Assembly: GCA_016702645.1 (NCBI GenBank)
Contig: JADJDP010000041.1
Span: 1 to 37,737 of the forward strand
Length of the DNA stretch: 37,737 nucleotides
Source of the DNA: Flavobacteriales bacterium
Lineage (GTDB): Bacteria; Bacteroidota; Bacteroidia; Flavobacteriales_F; PHOS-HE28
Direction: 5' to 3'
Part shown: piece by piece, positions 8,874-17,412 of the stretch
Layout: every line of letters begins with the position of its first letter
How positions within the stretch are numbered: the first letter of the stretch is position 1
Made by a program: the position numbers and the translations under genes
Notes under the pieces: model-generated
The model's database searches: none
Seen by the model: only the letters and a program-made list of their open reading frames with translations
What the model was told of the DNA's origin: nothing

Positions 8874-9151
8874 AGTGGGCCCTTCCGAAGAGACGACCAG
8901 TTGGCCGACGTTCCAAGGGTGGTTGGCGGGCCGCGATCATGCCTTCTTCCTCTACAGTTATTGCGCTGAGGCACAGGAAGGAAGCGAAGGAGGTCCTGCG
9001 TTGTTGTTCACCACGTAGCAGCGCACCTACGGGGAGGTCTGGAGAAAATTCAATGAACACGGCTTGGTGGGAAACGCATTTCGGCTACTTTCGCACCCCG
9101 TTTTCGCGGAGCTATACGCGCAAACGCCTGAAAGCCAAGAGAAAGCACCCT
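8874..9151 (+). promoter_or_regulatory. Leader region of the ribosomal cluster with promoter at 9064-9093
   Basis: The divergent space between the Fic gene and rpsL. TTGG at 9064-9067, an 18-base spacer and TACTTTCG at 9086-9093 form the best promoter in the window and would start a leader of roughly 50 bases. An open frame runs in from 8939, but it overlaps the promoter and has no resemblance to a protein. No attenuator or repressor-binding structure was recognised. Confidence 0.65.
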
Positions 9152-9550
9152 ATGCCAACCATTCAGCAGCTTATTCGCAAAGGCCGGGAAACCCCGGTTT
9201 ACAAGAGCAAGTCCATTGCTCTGAAGTCTTGCCCACAGCGTCGCGGCGTGTGTACCAAGGTGTACACCACCACCCCGAAGAAGCCGAACTCGGCCCTCCG
9301 GAAGGTGGCCAAGGTGCGTTTGGTGAACGGCTACGAGGTCATTGCCTACATCGGTGGCGAGGGCCACAACCTGCAAGAGCACAGCATCGTGCTGGTGCGC
9401 GGCGGTCGTGTAAAGGACCTGCCCGGTGTGAAATACCACATTGTACGTGGCGTGCTCGACACCAGTGGTGTGGAAGGCCGCAACCAGCGTCGCAGCAAGT
9501 ACGGAACCAAGCGCCCGAAAGCCGGTGCCGCTCCAGCCAAGAAGAAGTAG
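9152..9550 (+). CDS. rpsL: 30S ribosomal protein S12
   Basis: 132 residues, first gene of the cluster. S12 lies at the decoding centre and sets translational accuracy. The N-terminus MPTIQQLIRKGRE, the loop TTPKKPNSALRKVAKVRL and GGRVKDLPGVKYH are diagnostic; the Lys residues in PKKPNS and GRVKDLPG are the sites where streptomycin-resistance changes occur, and both are wild type. The C-terminal extension KRPKAGAAPAKKK is normal for the family. The frame is open far upstream, but ATG at 9152 gives the family start and lies about 58 bases after the promoter -7 box. Confidence 0.98.
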   Translation: MPTIQQLIRKGRETPVYKSKSIALKSCPQRRGVCTKVYTTTPKKPNSALRKVAKVRLVNGYEVIAYIGGEGHNLQEHSIVLVRGGRVKDLPGVKYHIVRGVLDTSGVEGRNQRRSKYGTKRPKAGAAPAKKK

Positions 9551-9591
9551 TTCTCGACATAGCTCGAACCGACAGCAGAAGGAACTAAGCC

Positions 9592-10056
9592 ATGCGCAAG
9601 AAGACAGTCAAACACACAACGTTGCCCGACCCCAAGTTCGGCGATGTGCAGGTGACCAAGTTCGTGAACAACCTGATGTACGACGGCAAGAAGAGCAAGT
9701 CGTTGGACATCTTCTATAGCGCCATCGACATCGTGGCCGAAAAGAGCGGTGAGGACGGGTTGGAGATCTTCCGCAAGGCGATCATCAACGTGACCCCGCA
9801 AGTGGAAGTGCGTAGCCGCCGTGTGGGTGGTGCCAACTTCCAGATCCCACAGGCTGTTCGCGAAGACCGCAAGAAGAGCCTGGCGATGAAGTGGCTCATC
9901 GGGTACGCCCGCAGCCGCAACGAGCGCAGCATGAGCATGAAGCTGGCGAACGAGATCCTCGCAGCCAGCAAAGAGGAAGGCGCAGCATTCAAGAAGAAGG
10001 AAGAAGTGCACAAGATGGCCGAGGCCAACAAAGCATTCAGCCACTTCCGCTTCTGA
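9592..10056 (+). CDS. rpsG: 30S ribosomal protein S7
   Basis: 154 residues, close to the usual 155-158. S7 binds the 3' major domain of 16S rRNA and nucleates assembly of the small-subunit head. MRKKTVKHTTLPDPKFGD, the conserved hairpin VEVRSRRVGGANFQIP and the helical C-terminus ending AFSHFRF identify it. It starts 41 bases after rpsL in the str-type order rpsL-rpsG-fusA. In enterobacteria S7 represses its own operon; no matching RNA structure is evident here. Confidence 0.98.
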   Translation: MRKKTVKHTTLPDPKFGDVQVTKFVNNLMYDGKKSKSLDIFYSAIDIVAEKSGEDGLEIFRKAIINVTPQVEVRSRRVGGANFQIPQAVREDRKKSLAMKWLIGYARSRNERSMSMKLANEILAASKEEGAAFKKKEEVHKMAEANKAFSHFRF

Positions 10057-10083
10057 TAACCGTAGGGTAGAGCAAGAGAGCAA

Positions 10084-12192
10084 ATGGCCAAAAGGGACCT
10101 GACATATACGCGGAACATCGGTATCATGGCCCACATCGATGCGGGCAAGACGACGACGTCCGAGCGCATCCTGTATTACACCGGTCTGGTCCACAAGATC
10201 GGCGAGGTGCACGATGGTGCGGCCACCATGGATTGGATGGCGCAGGAGCAGGAGCGTGGCATCACGATCACCAGCGCTGCTACAACGACCTTCTGGGATT
10301 ATCGCGGGGACAAGTACAAGATCAACCTGATCGACACGCCGGGCCACGTTGACTTCACCGTCGAGGTGGAGCGCAGCCTGCGCGTGCTGGATGGTGCAGT
10401 TGCGTTGTTCTGTGCCGTAGGTGGTGTGGAGCCGCAGAGCGAGACCGTATGGCGCCAAGCCAACAAGTACAAGGTGCCCCGCATCGGCTTCGTCAACAAG
10501 ATGGACCGGAGCGGTGCCGATTTCTTCAACGTGGTTGCGCAGATCCGCGAGCGGCTCGGTGCGAACCCGGTGCCGTTGCAAGTACCCATTGGTGCCGAAG
10601 CGGAATTCCTCGGTGTTGTGGATCTCATCAACAACCGTGGGATGGTGTGGAACGAATCCGACCAAGGCATGACTTGGAAGGAGGTTCCGATCCCGGAGGA
10701 CCTGAAGGACACCGTGAAGGAATGGCGCGACAAGCTCATCGAGGCCGTTGCCGAGAGCAGCGACACCTTGATGGAGAAGTATTTCGCCGATCCGGACAGT
10801 CTTACAGAGGCTGAAGTGATGGAGGCCGTGCGCAAGAGCACGATCAACATGAGCATCACGCCGATCCTGTGTGGTAGCGCCTTCAAGAACAAGGGCGTGC
10901 AGACCATGCTCGACGCAGTGATGGCCTATTTGCCCAGCCCGATGGACATCGAGGCGGTGATCGGCATCGATCCGCGCACGGATACGGAGGCCATCCGCCA
11001 CCCCGATCCTGCTGAACCTTTCGCCGGTCTTGCGTTCAAGATCGCTACCGACCCCTTCGTGGGCCGCCTGGCCTTCTTCCGCGCTTACAGCGGCGTATTG
11101 GAAGCCGGCAGCTACGTGCTCAATACACGCAGTGATAAGAAGGAGCGCATCAGCCGTATCTTCCAGATGCACTCCAACAAGCAGAACCCTGTGGAGCGTA
11201 TCGAGGCAGGTGACATCGGTGCGGCCGTTGGTTTCAAGGACATCCGCACGGGCGATACGTTGTGTGCCGAGGAGAATCCGATCATTCTGGAGAGCATGAG
11301 CTTCCCCGAGCCGGTGATCGGCATCGCGGTGGAGCCCAAGACACAGGCCGATTTGGACAAGATGGGTGCTGCCCTGTACAAACTGGCCGAGGAAGATCCG
11401 ACCTTCAAAGTCCACACGGACGACGAGACCGGTCAGACCGTGATCAGCGGCATGGGCGAACTCCACTTGGAGATCCTCGTGGACCGTATGCGCCGCGAGT
11501 TCAAGGTGGAGTGCAACCAAGGTGCGCCCCAGGTGAAGTACAAGGAGGCCATCAGTGGCACCGTGGAACACCGCGAGCTGTACAAGAAGCAAACGGGTGG
11601 TCGCGGTAAGTTCGCCGACATCCATGTGCGCATCGAGCCCCAGACGGATCCCGCCAAAACGGGTCTGGAGTTCGTCGACGAGATCAAGGGTGGTTCCATC
11701 CCGAAGGAATTCATCTCGCCTGTTTCCAAGGGCTTCGAAGGCTCCTTGAAGAACGGTGTGCTCGCAGGCTTCCCCATGGAAAGCTTGAAGGTGACGCTTT
11801 ACGACGGTTCCTTCCACAACGTGGACTCCGATGCATTGAGCTTCGAGATCTGCGCGAAGGCCGCCTTCCGTAATGCGATCCCCAAGTGCAAACCCGTGTT
11901 GCTCGAACCGATCATGAAGATCGAGGTGATCACACCGGAAGAGAACATGGGAGATATCGTCGGCGACCTCAACCGTCGTCGTGGTACCATCGTGGGCATG
12001 GACGACCGTGCCGGCGCGAAGGCCATCAAGGGCACTGTGCCTTTGAGCGAGATGTTCGGTTACGTGACCTCCCTGCGCACCATGAGCTCCGGCCGTGCCA
12101 GCAGCACCATGGAGTTCAGCCACTATGTACCTGCACCCAACAACGTGACCGAAGCCGTATTGGCCAAGGTGCGTGGTAAAGTTTCAGCCTAA
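10084..12192 (+). CDS. fusA: Elongation factor G
   Basis: 702 residues, full length and unbroken. This GTPase drives translocation on the ribosome and, with RRF, recycling. G-domain motifs: G1 AHIDAGKTT near residue 17, switch I ERGITITSAATT, G3 DTPGHVDF, G4 NKMDRSGADF. Domain III-V signatures include GMGELHLEILVDRM, and domain IV has KQTGGRGKFADIHV. It follows rpsG by 27 bases and directly precedes rpsJ, so str and S10 clusters are joined without tuf between them. The Bacteroidota may carry a second EF-G elsewhere; the position in the str cluster favours this as the main translocase. Confidence 0.98.
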   Translation: MAKRDLTYTRNIGIMAHIDAGKTTTSERILYYTGLVHKIGEVHDGAATMDWMAQEQERGITITSAATTTFWDYRGDKYKINLIDTPGHVDFTVEVERSLRVLDGAVALFCAVGGVEPQSETVWRQANKYKVPRIGFVNKMDRSGADFFNVVAQIRERLGANPVPLQVPIGAEAEFLGVVDLINNRGMVWNESDQGMTWKEVPIPEDLKDTVKEWRDKLIEAVAESSDTLMEKYFADPDSLTEAEVMEAVRKSTINMSITPILCGSAFKNKGVQTMLDAVMAYLPSPMDIEAVIGIDPRTDTEAIRHPDPAEPFAGLAFKIATDPFVGRLAFFRAYSGVLEAGSYVLNTRSDKKERISRIFQMHSNKQNPVERIEAGDIGAAVGFKDIRTGDTLCAEENPIILESMSFPEPVIGIAVEPKTQADLDKMGAALYKLAEEDPTFKVHTDDETGQTVISGMGELHLEILVDRMRREFKVECNQGAPQVKYKEAISGTVEHRELYKKQTGGRGKFADIHVRIEPQTDPAKTGLEFVDEIKGGSIPKEFISPVSKGFEGSLKNGVLAGFPMESLKVTLYDGSFHNVDSDALSFEICAKAAFRNAIPKCKPVLLEPIMKIEVITPEENMGDIVGDLNRRRGTIVGMDDRAGAKAIKGTVPLSEMFGYVTSLRTMSSGRASSTMEFSHYVPAPNNVTEAVLAKVRGKVSA

Positions 12193-12205
12193 CCCGCAAC
12201 GAGCG

Positions 12206-12511
12206 ATGACCCAAAAGATCAGGATCAAGCTGCGGTCGTACGATCACAACCTCGTCGACAAGAGCGCCGAGAAGATCGTGAAGACGGTGAAGAGCACTGG
12301 CGCTGTCGTCAGTGGTCCGATCCCCTTGCCGACCCACAAGCGCATGTTCACGGTGCTCCGCTCGCCGCACGTCAACAAGAAGGCGCGCGAGCAGTTCCAA
12401 TTGTGCAGCTACAAGCGCATGATGGACATCTACAGTTCGTCCTCCAAGACGATCGATGCCCTCATGAAGCTGGAACTCCCCAGCGGCGTGGATGTGGAGA
12501 TCAAGGTCTGA
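12206..12511 (+). CDS. rpsJ: 30S ribosomal protein S10
   Basis: 101 residues. S10 is a head protein of the small subunit and, as NusE, a partner in transcription antitermination. MTQKIRIKLRSYDHNLVDKS, PTHKRMFTVLRSPHVNKKAREQ and PSGVDVEIKV are diagnostic. The frame is open from 12173, overlapping the fusA end, but ATG at 12206 gives the family N-terminus. It is the first gene of the S10 section, 13 bases after fusA. Confidence 0.97.
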   Translation: MTQKIRIKLRSYDHNLVDKSAEKIVKTVKSTGAVVSGPIPLPTHKRMFTVLRSPHVNKKAREQFQLCSYKRMMDIYSSSSKTIDALMKLELPSGVDVEIKV

Positions 12512-12530
12512 CCGATAGCACGACAGAGCC

Positions 12531-13148
12531 ATGAGCGGACTAATTGGAAAGAAGATCGGTATGACCAGCCTGTTCGATGCGGACGGGTCCTTGGTGGCTT
12601 GCACGGTTATCGAAGCGAGCCCCAACGTGGTCACCCACATCAAGACCCAGGAGAAGGATGGCTACCAAGCCGTTCAACTCTCTGCGGTTGAGCGTCGCGC
12701 GAAGAGCACGACCGCAGCAGCGATGGGCCACTACAAGAAAGCGAACACCACCCCCAAGGTGAAGGCCCACGAGTTCAAGGAATTCGAACAGGAGCTCAAG
12801 CTCGGGGACAGCATCGGCGTTGACCTCTTCGAAGAGGGCAGCTTCGTTACCGTTACCGCCAACGGCAAGGGCAAAGGCTTCCAGGGTGTGGTGAAGCGCC
12901 ACGGTTTCAGCGGTGTGGGCGAAGGCACGCACGGCCAGCACGATCGTAGCCGCGCTCCCGGTTCGCTGGGTGGCAGCTCATACCCCGCACGCGTGTTCAA
13001 GGGCATGCGCATGGCAGGCCGTACGGGTGGGAAGAAGATCACCACGGAGAACCTCAAGGTGGTGAAAGTGGACGCGACCAAGAACCTGTTGTTGCTGCGC
13101 GGTACCGTTCCTGGTGCCAAAGGCAGCATCGTGATCATCTGGAAGTAA
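12531..13148 (+). CDS. rplC: 50S ribosomal protein L3
   Basis: 205 residues. L3 is an early 23S rRNA assembly protein reaching towards the peptidyl transferase centre. MSGLIGKKIGMTSLFDADG is the family start. The central GFQGVVKRHGFSG with GTHGQHDRSRAPGSLG is the conserved loop, which contains the Gln that is methylated by PrmB in some bacteria. The usual S10-L3-L4-L23-L2 order is kept; rplD begins one base after its stop. Confidence 0.97.
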   Translation: MSGLIGKKIGMTSLFDADGSLVACTVIEASPNVVTHIKTQEKDGYQAVQLSAVERRAKSTTAAAMGHYKKANTTPKVKAHEFKEFEQELKLGDSIGVDLFEEGSFVTVTANGKGKGFQGVVKRHGFSGVGEGTHGQHDRSRAPGSLGGSSYPARVFKGMRMAGRTGGKKITTENLKVVKVDATKNLLLLRGTVPGAKGSIVIIWK

Positions 13149-13149
13149 G

Positions 13150-13779
13150 ATGGAACTCGATATCCACGGCAAGGACGGCAAGTCCACCGGCAAGAAAGCC
13201 AAGCTGAACGATGCGGTGTTCGCGATCGAGCCGAACGACCACGCCATCTGGCTGGACGTGAAACAGCACCTCGCCAACCAACGTCAGGGCACTGCCAAGA
13301 CGCTTGAGAAAAGCGAAGTGAGCGGCAGCACCAAGAAGCTGCACCGCCAGAAGGGCACCGGTGGCAGCCGTAAAGGCTCCATCAAGAGCCCGCTCTTCAA
13401 GGGCGGAGCACGCGTGTTCGGTCCCAAGCCGCGCGACTACCACTTCAAGCTGAACAAGAAGGTGAAGGACCTGGCCCGCCGCAGCGCGCTCACCCACAAG
13501 GCCAAGGACGGCTCCATCAAGGTGATCGATGCGGTGAGCATGAGCGCACCCAAGACGAGTGAGTTCATCGCCATGTTGAAGGCTTTCGAGCTCACCGGAC
13601 GCAAGAGCGTGCTGGTGGTGCCCACCAAGGACGACAATGTGCTGCTCAGCGCACGCAACATCCAGCGTACGCGCGTGGTGGTGGCGAGCGAGTTGAACAC
13701 GTACGATATCATGAACGCCACCGGCCTGCTGATCGTGAAGGACGCGATCGCACCGTTGGAGGCCACCCTCACCAAGTAA
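13150..13779 (+). CDS. rplD: 50S ribosomal protein L4
   Basis: 209 residues. L4 lines the exit tunnel with L22; its loop TGGSRKGSIKSPLFKGGARVFG is conserved around positions 75-100. The N-terminus MELDIHGKDGKSTGKKAKL is the Bacteroidota form. In E. coli L4 feeds back on the S10 operon; no attenuator-like hairpin was noticed upstream of this cluster, and this regulation is not known to hold in the phylum. Confidence 0.97.
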   Translation: MELDIHGKDGKSTGKKAKLNDAVFAIEPNDHAIWLDVKQHLANQRQGTAKTLEKSEVSGSTKKLHRQKGTGGSRKGSIKSPLFKGGARVFGPKPRDYHFKLNKKVKDLARRSALTHKAKDGSIKVIDAVSMSAPKTSEFIAMLKAFELTGRKSVLVVPTKDDNVLLSARNIQRTRVVVASELNTYDIMNATGLLIVKDAIAPLEATLTK

Positions 13780-13782
13780 GTC

Positions 13783-14079
13783 ATGAGCCAGCAGATCATC
13801 ATCCGACCCATCGTCACCGAGAAGATGACGGCGCAGGGCGAGAAGGAGAACCGTTATGGGTTCGAAGTCGCCCGCACCAGCAACAAGGTGCAGATCAAGC
13901 AGGCCGTGGAGAAGGAGTACAACGTCACGGTGACGGGTGTGCGCACCATGATCTGCGGCGGCAAGGACCGCACGCGTTACAGCAAGAGCCTCATCCTGCA
14001 CGGCTTCACGTCGAGCTACAAGAAGGCCATCGTTACCGTCAAGACCGGCGAAGCCATCGACCTCTACAGCAGCATCTAA
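13783..14079 (+). CDS. rplW: 50S ribosomal protein L23
   Basis: 98 residues. L23 sits at the tunnel exit and is the docking site for trigger factor and SRP. IIIRPIVTEKMTAQGEKENRY followed by VNKVQIKQAV-like and GKDRTRYSKS gives the family pattern. It starts 3 bases after rplD and ends 3 bases before rplB, which implies translational coupling. Confidence 0.96.
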   Translation: MSQQIIIRPIVTEKMTAQGEKENRYGFEVARTSNKVQIKQAVEKEYNVTVTGVRTMICGGKDRTRYSKSLILHGFTSSYKKAIVTVKTGEAIDLYSSI

Positions 14080-14082
14080 GCC

Positions 14083-14921
14083 ATGGGCGTACGCAAACTC
14101 AATCCGGTCACCCCCGGCACCCGTCACAAGGTGATCACGGACAACGAGGGCATCACCACCCACGTTCCGGAGAAGTCCCTCGTCAGCGGCACCAACAAGA
14201 GCGGTGGCCGTAACAACCAGGGGAAGATGACCATGCGCTACATCGGCGGTGGTCACAAACAGCGCTACCGCGAGATCGACCTGAAGCGCGAGAAGTACGG
14301 CATCCCTGCGGTGGTGAAGACCATCGAGTACGACCCGAACCGCACCGCTCGCATCGCCCTTTTGTTCTACGCAGATGGCGAGAAGCGGTACATCCTCGCG
14401 CCGAACGGCCTCCAGGTCGGACAGACGCTGATGAGCGGTCGCAGCGGTGTGGCCCCGAAGTGGGCAATACACTTCCGCTCAGCGAGATCCCCTTGGGCAC
14501 TGTTGTGCACAACATCGAACTGCAACCAGGCAAGGGTGGAGCAATCGCTCGCAGTGCAGGCACCTTCGCCCAGCTGAGCGCACGTGAAGGCAAGTACGCC
14601 ACCTTGAAGATGCCGAGCGGTGAACTCCGCATGGTGCTCGTGGCCTGCTTGGCGACCGTGGGTACCGTGGGCAACAGCGAGCACATGCTGCAGAAGAGCG
14701 GCAAGGCAGGCCGTAGCCGTTGGCAGGGTCGTCGTCCCCGCACCCGTGCGGTGGCCATGAACCCGGTCGATCACCCGATGGGTGGTGGCGAGGGCCGCGC
14801 ATCCGGTGGTCATCCACGCAGCCGCAAGGGTTTGCTGGCCAAGGGCAAGAAGACCCGGAAGCCGAAGAACCGTTCCAATCGTTTCATCCTCGAACGTGTC
14901 AACGCCAAGAAAGGCGCCTGA
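14083..14921 (+). CDS. rplB: 50S ribosomal protein L2, one-base frameshift at about 14460
   Basis: L2 is needed for subunit joining and peptidyl transferase activity. Frame one from MGVRKLNPVTPGTRHKV runs to LMSGRSGVAPK; the continuation VGNTLPLSEIPLGTVVHNIE is in the next frame and runs to ERVNAKKGA at 14921. At the junction the DNA reads CCGAAGTGGGCAAT; restoring one G (AAG GTG GGC AAT) gives an uninterrupted protein of 279 residues, normal length. The conserved GVAMNPVDHPMGGGEG-type segment is present as AVAMNPVDHPMGGGEGR, containing the His important for activity. Since rplB is essential, this is most likely a missing base in the assembly. Confidence 0.95.
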
Positions 14922-14933
14922 TCCCGATAGAAC

Positions 14934-15185
14934 ATGAGCCGTTCACTCAAGAAACCGCCGTTCATCCACTACAAGCTCTCCAAGCGTGTGGGCGAAGCCC
15001 AGGCTTCGGGCAAGAAGAACGTGATCAAGACCTGGTCGCGCGCAAGCACCATCGCACCCGAGTTCGTTGGCTTGACCATCGCCGTGCACAATGGCAACAA
15101 GTTCATCCCCGTGTACGTGACGGAGAACATGGTGGGCCACAAGCTGGGCGAGTTCGCACCGACGCGCACCTTCCGCGGCCACTAG
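14934..15185 (+). CDS. rpsS: 30S ribosomal protein S19, truncated by a one-base insertion
   Basis: S19 forms a complex with S13 in the small-subunit head. MSRSLKKPPFIHYKL, NKFIPVYVTENMVGHKLGEF and TRTFRGH identify it. The frame stops with TAG directly after RGH, giving 83 residues against the usual 90 or so. If T at 15183 is removed, the frame continues as GHSGNKQN and stops at 15202-15204, the tail expected in this phylum. The intended end is therefore probably 15204, 8 bases before rplV. Confidence 0.95.
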   Translation: MSRSLKKPPFIHYKLSKRVGEAQASGKKNVIKTWSRASTIAPEFVGLTIAVHNGNKFIPVYVTENMVGHKLGEFAPTRTFRGH

Positions 15186-15212
15186 CGGTAACAAGCAGAA
15201 CTGAGCACCACC

Positions 15213-15620
15213 ATGGGAGCCCGTAAGAAACTAGCAGCGGAAAAGCGCAAGGAGGCCATGAAGCCCGTGGCCATCGCACACCTGCGCAATGTGCCCACCT
15301 CGCCGCGCCGTATGCGCCAGGTGGCCGACCTCATCCGCGGTCAAAAAGTGGACAAGGCGTTGGGGATCCTGCGCTTCAACACCCGCCACAGCAGCCGTGA
15401 CCTGGAGAAGCTCCTGATGAGCGCGATCGCGAACTGGCAGGCGAAGAACGAAGGCCAGAAAGCCGATGAGGCCGGTCTCGTGGTGAAGAGCATCCAGGTG
15501 AACGAAGCACGTGGCCTGAAGCGCATGCTGCCCGCCCCCCAAGGCCGCGCATATCGCATGAAGAAGCGCAGCAACCATGTGACGTTGATCGTCGATACCA
15601 CCCAACCAGCTCAAGCCTAA
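15213..15620 (+). CDS. rplV: 50S ribosomal protein L22
   Basis: 135 residues. L22 lines the exit tunnel; its beta-hairpin reaches the macrolide-binding region. HLRNVPTSPRRMRQVADLIRG, NEARGLKRMLPAPQGRAYRM and RSNHVTLIVD are diagnostic. The N-terminal MGARKKLAAEKRKEAMKP is a basic extension typical of the phylum. It lies between rpsS and rpsC in the standard order. Confidence 0.96.
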   Translation: MGARKKLAAEKRKEAMKPVAIAHLRNVPTSPRRMRQVADLIRGQKVDKALGILRFNTRHSSRDLEKLLMSAIANWQAKNEGQKADEAGLVVKSIQVNEARGLKRMLPAPQGRAYRMKKRSNHVTLIVDTTQPAQA

Positions 15621-15629
15621 GGAGAACAC

Positions 15630-16487
15630 ATGGGACAGAAAGTACATCCGATCGGTTTCCGCCTTGGCTTCGTCAAGGGTTGGGACAGCAACTGGTACGG
15701 CGGCAACGACTACAGCGACAAGCTCGTTGAGGACGAGAAGATCCGCCAGTACCTGATGGCCCGCCTGAAGAAGGCGAGCGTCGCCAAGATCGTGATCGAG
15801 CGCACCTTGAAGTTCGTTACCGTCACCATCAACACGGCACGCCCCGGTGTGATCATCGGTAAGGGTGGTGCCGAGGTGGACAAGTTGCGCGAGGAGCTCA
15901 AGAAGCTCACCGGCAAGGACGTCCAGATCAACATCTTCGAGATCAAGCGTCCTGAACTGGATGCCCGTCTTGTGGCCGACAGCATCGCCCGCCAGCTCGA
16001 AGGCCGCATCAGTTTCCGCCGCGCCATGAAGATGGCCGTGGCAAGCAGCATGCGCATGGGCGCAGAAGGCATCAAGCTCACGGTTTCCGGTCGCTTGAAC
16101 GGTGCTGAGATCGCACGTACCGAGAGCTATCGCGAGGGCCGTGTGCCATTGCACACCCTGCGTGCCGACATCGACTTCGCCATCACCGAGGCGCACACCA
16201 AAATGGGTCGCATCGGGGTGAAGTGCTGGATCATGCGTGGTGAGTTGTACGGCAAGCGTGACCTGAGCCCGAACGTGGGCCAAGCCAAAGGCGGTCCTGC
16301 TGGTCCGCGCATGGGTGGTGATCGTCCGGAGCGTCGTGGCGGTGATCGCCGTGGCCCGGGTGGTGATCGTGGTGGCGAACGTCGCGGACCAGGTGGTCCT
16401 GGCGGTGATCGTCGCTTCGGAGGTGGTGGAGATCGTAGGGGCCCCGCAGGTGGCGGAGGTCGTGGAGGTAACAACCGTAATAGCTGA
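15630..16487 (+). CDS. rpsC: 30S ribosomal protein S3 with a long Gly/Arg-rich tail
   Basis: 285 residues against the usual 210-250. S3 forms part of the mRNA entry channel with S4 and S5 and contributes to helicase activity. MGQKVHPIGFRLG, the type II KH motif VIIGKGG (about residues 74-80) and ESYREGRVPLHTLRADIDF are diagnostic. After GELYGKRDLSP (about residue 223) the family core ends and a 60-residue tail follows, rich in Gly, Arg, Asp and Pro with repeated GGDRRGPGG-like units. AGGAG lies 5-9 bases before ATG, one of few clear Shine-Dalgarno-like sites in the cluster. The tail is unbroken and in frame. Confidence 0.96.
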   Translation: MGQKVHPIGFRLGFVKGWDSNWYGGNDYSDKLVEDEKIRQYLMARLKKASVAKIVIERTLKFVTVTINTARPGVIIGKGGAEVDKLREELKKLTGKDVQINIFEIKRPELDARLVADSIARQLEGRISFRRAMKMAVASSMRMGAEGIKLTVSGRLNGAEIARTESYREGRVPLHTLRADIDFAITEAHTKMGRIGVKCWIMRGELYGKRDLSPNVGQAKGGPAGPRMGGDRPERRGGDRRGPGGDRGGERRGPGGPGGDRRFGGGGDRRGPAGGGGRGGNNRNS

Positions 16488-16492
16488 TAGCC

Positions 16493-16915
16493 ATGTTGCA
16501 ACCGAAGCGCAGCAAGCGCCGCAATATGCACAAGGGCCGCATGAAGGGCGCGGCCCAACGCGGACACCGTGTAGCCTTGGGATCTTTCGGACTGAAGGCC
16601 TTGGAGAGCGTATGGCTCACCGGTCGCCAGATCGAAGCAGCCCGTGTGGCCCTCACGCGCTACATGAAGCGCGAAGGCCAGGTGTGGATCAAGGTGTTCC
16701 CCGATAAGCCCGTGACCAGCAAACCAGCTGAGGTGCGTATGGGTAAGGGCAAGGGATCCTTGGATGGTTGGGTGGCCGTGTGCCATGCAGGCCGCATCAT
16801 CTTCGAGGTGGACGGTGTTCCCTCCCAAGTGGCGAAGGAGGCATTGCGTTTGGCAGCTGCCAAACTGCCCATCCCGACCAAGTTCGTGACCCGCGAAGAC
16901 TACGACGGCCAATAA
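16493..16915 (+). CDS. rplP: 50S ribosomal protein L16
   Basis: 140 residues. L16 organises the A-site region of the large subunit. MLQPKRSKRRNMHKGRMKG, RQIEAARVALTRYMKREGQ, KPVTSKPAEVRMGKGKGSLDGWVA and the C-terminal AAAKLPIPTKFV are family signatures. The MGKGKG loop is the one hydroxylated at Arg in some bacteria. Starts 5 bases after rpsC. Confidence 0.97.
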   Translation: MLQPKRSKRRNMHKGRMKGAAQRGHRVALGSFGLKALESVWLTGRQIEAARVALTRYMKREGQVWIKVFPDKPVTSKPAEVRMGKGKGSLDGWVAVCHAGRIIFEVDGVPSQVAKEALRLAAAKLPIPTKFVTREDYDGQ

Positions 16916-16924
16916 GCGAGAGCC

Positions 16925-17128
16925 ATGAAGAAGAAAGGACTGGAATTGAACGAACTCACCGTGCAGGAACTGCAGGACAAGCTGAAGGAGGAGCGTACCT
17001 CCCTCACCAAGCTCGGCTTCAGCCACACCGTGAGCCCGATCGAGAACCCGATGCAGCTGCGCTCCAAGCGTAAGGAAGTGGCCCGCATCCTCACTGAACT
17101 GCGCAAGCGCGAACTCACTGCGAAATGA
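16925..17128 (+). CDS. rpmC: 50S ribosomal protein L29
   Basis: 67 residues, normal size, two helices. MKKKGLELNELTVQELQDKL, SLTKLGFSHTVSPIENPMQL and RKEVARILTELRKREL fit the family. L29 lies near the tunnel exit beside L23. Its stop overlaps the rpsQ start by four bases (ATGA), indicating coupled translation. Confidence 0.95.
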   Translation: MKKKGLELNELTVQELQDKLKEERTSLTKLGFSHTVSPIENPMQLRSKRKEVARILTELRKRELTAK

Positions 17129-17400
17129 GCACCGAGACCACAACGACGGACCGCAACCTCCGCAAGGAGCGTGTCGGCATCGTCACCAGCGATAAGATGG
17201 CCAAGAGCATCACGGTTATTGTTGAGCGCCGGGTCATGCACCCCAAGTACGGAAAGTTCGTGAAGCGTTCCAGCACCTTCATGGCGCACGATGAAAAGGG
17301 CGATGCCCACATCGGTGACACGGTGCGGATCGCGGAAACCCGCCCCCTGAGCAAGCTGAAGCGCTGGCGTTTGGTGGAAGTAGTTGAACGCGCCAAGTAA
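17125..17400 (+). CDS. rpsQ: 30S ribosomal protein S17
   Basis: 91 residues. A 16S rRNA primary binding protein with an OB fold. RKERVGIVTSDKMAKSITVI, RRVMHPKYGKFVKRSSTFMAHDE-like sequence and RIAETRPLSKLKRWRLVEVV are diagnostic. The start overlaps the rpmC stop in the same ATGA. Confidence 0.96.
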   Translation: MSTETTTTDRNLRKERVGIVTSDKMAKSITVIVERRVMHPKYGKFVKRSSTFMAHDEKGDAHIGDTVRIAETRPLSKLKRWRLVEVVERAK

Positions 17401-17412
17401 CATACCACTGCG

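Noticed and set aside
9346..12123. Minus-strand open frame of 925 codons opposite fusA
   Set aside because: It is the antisense shadow of fusA, an intact and certain gene; its translation is His- and Leu-rich without any family signature, as expected from GC-rich codon bias.
13135..16283. Long minus-strand frames opposite the L4-L2 and L22-S3 genes
   Set aside because: Shadows of ribosomal protein genes in GC-rich DNA; no start context or motif.
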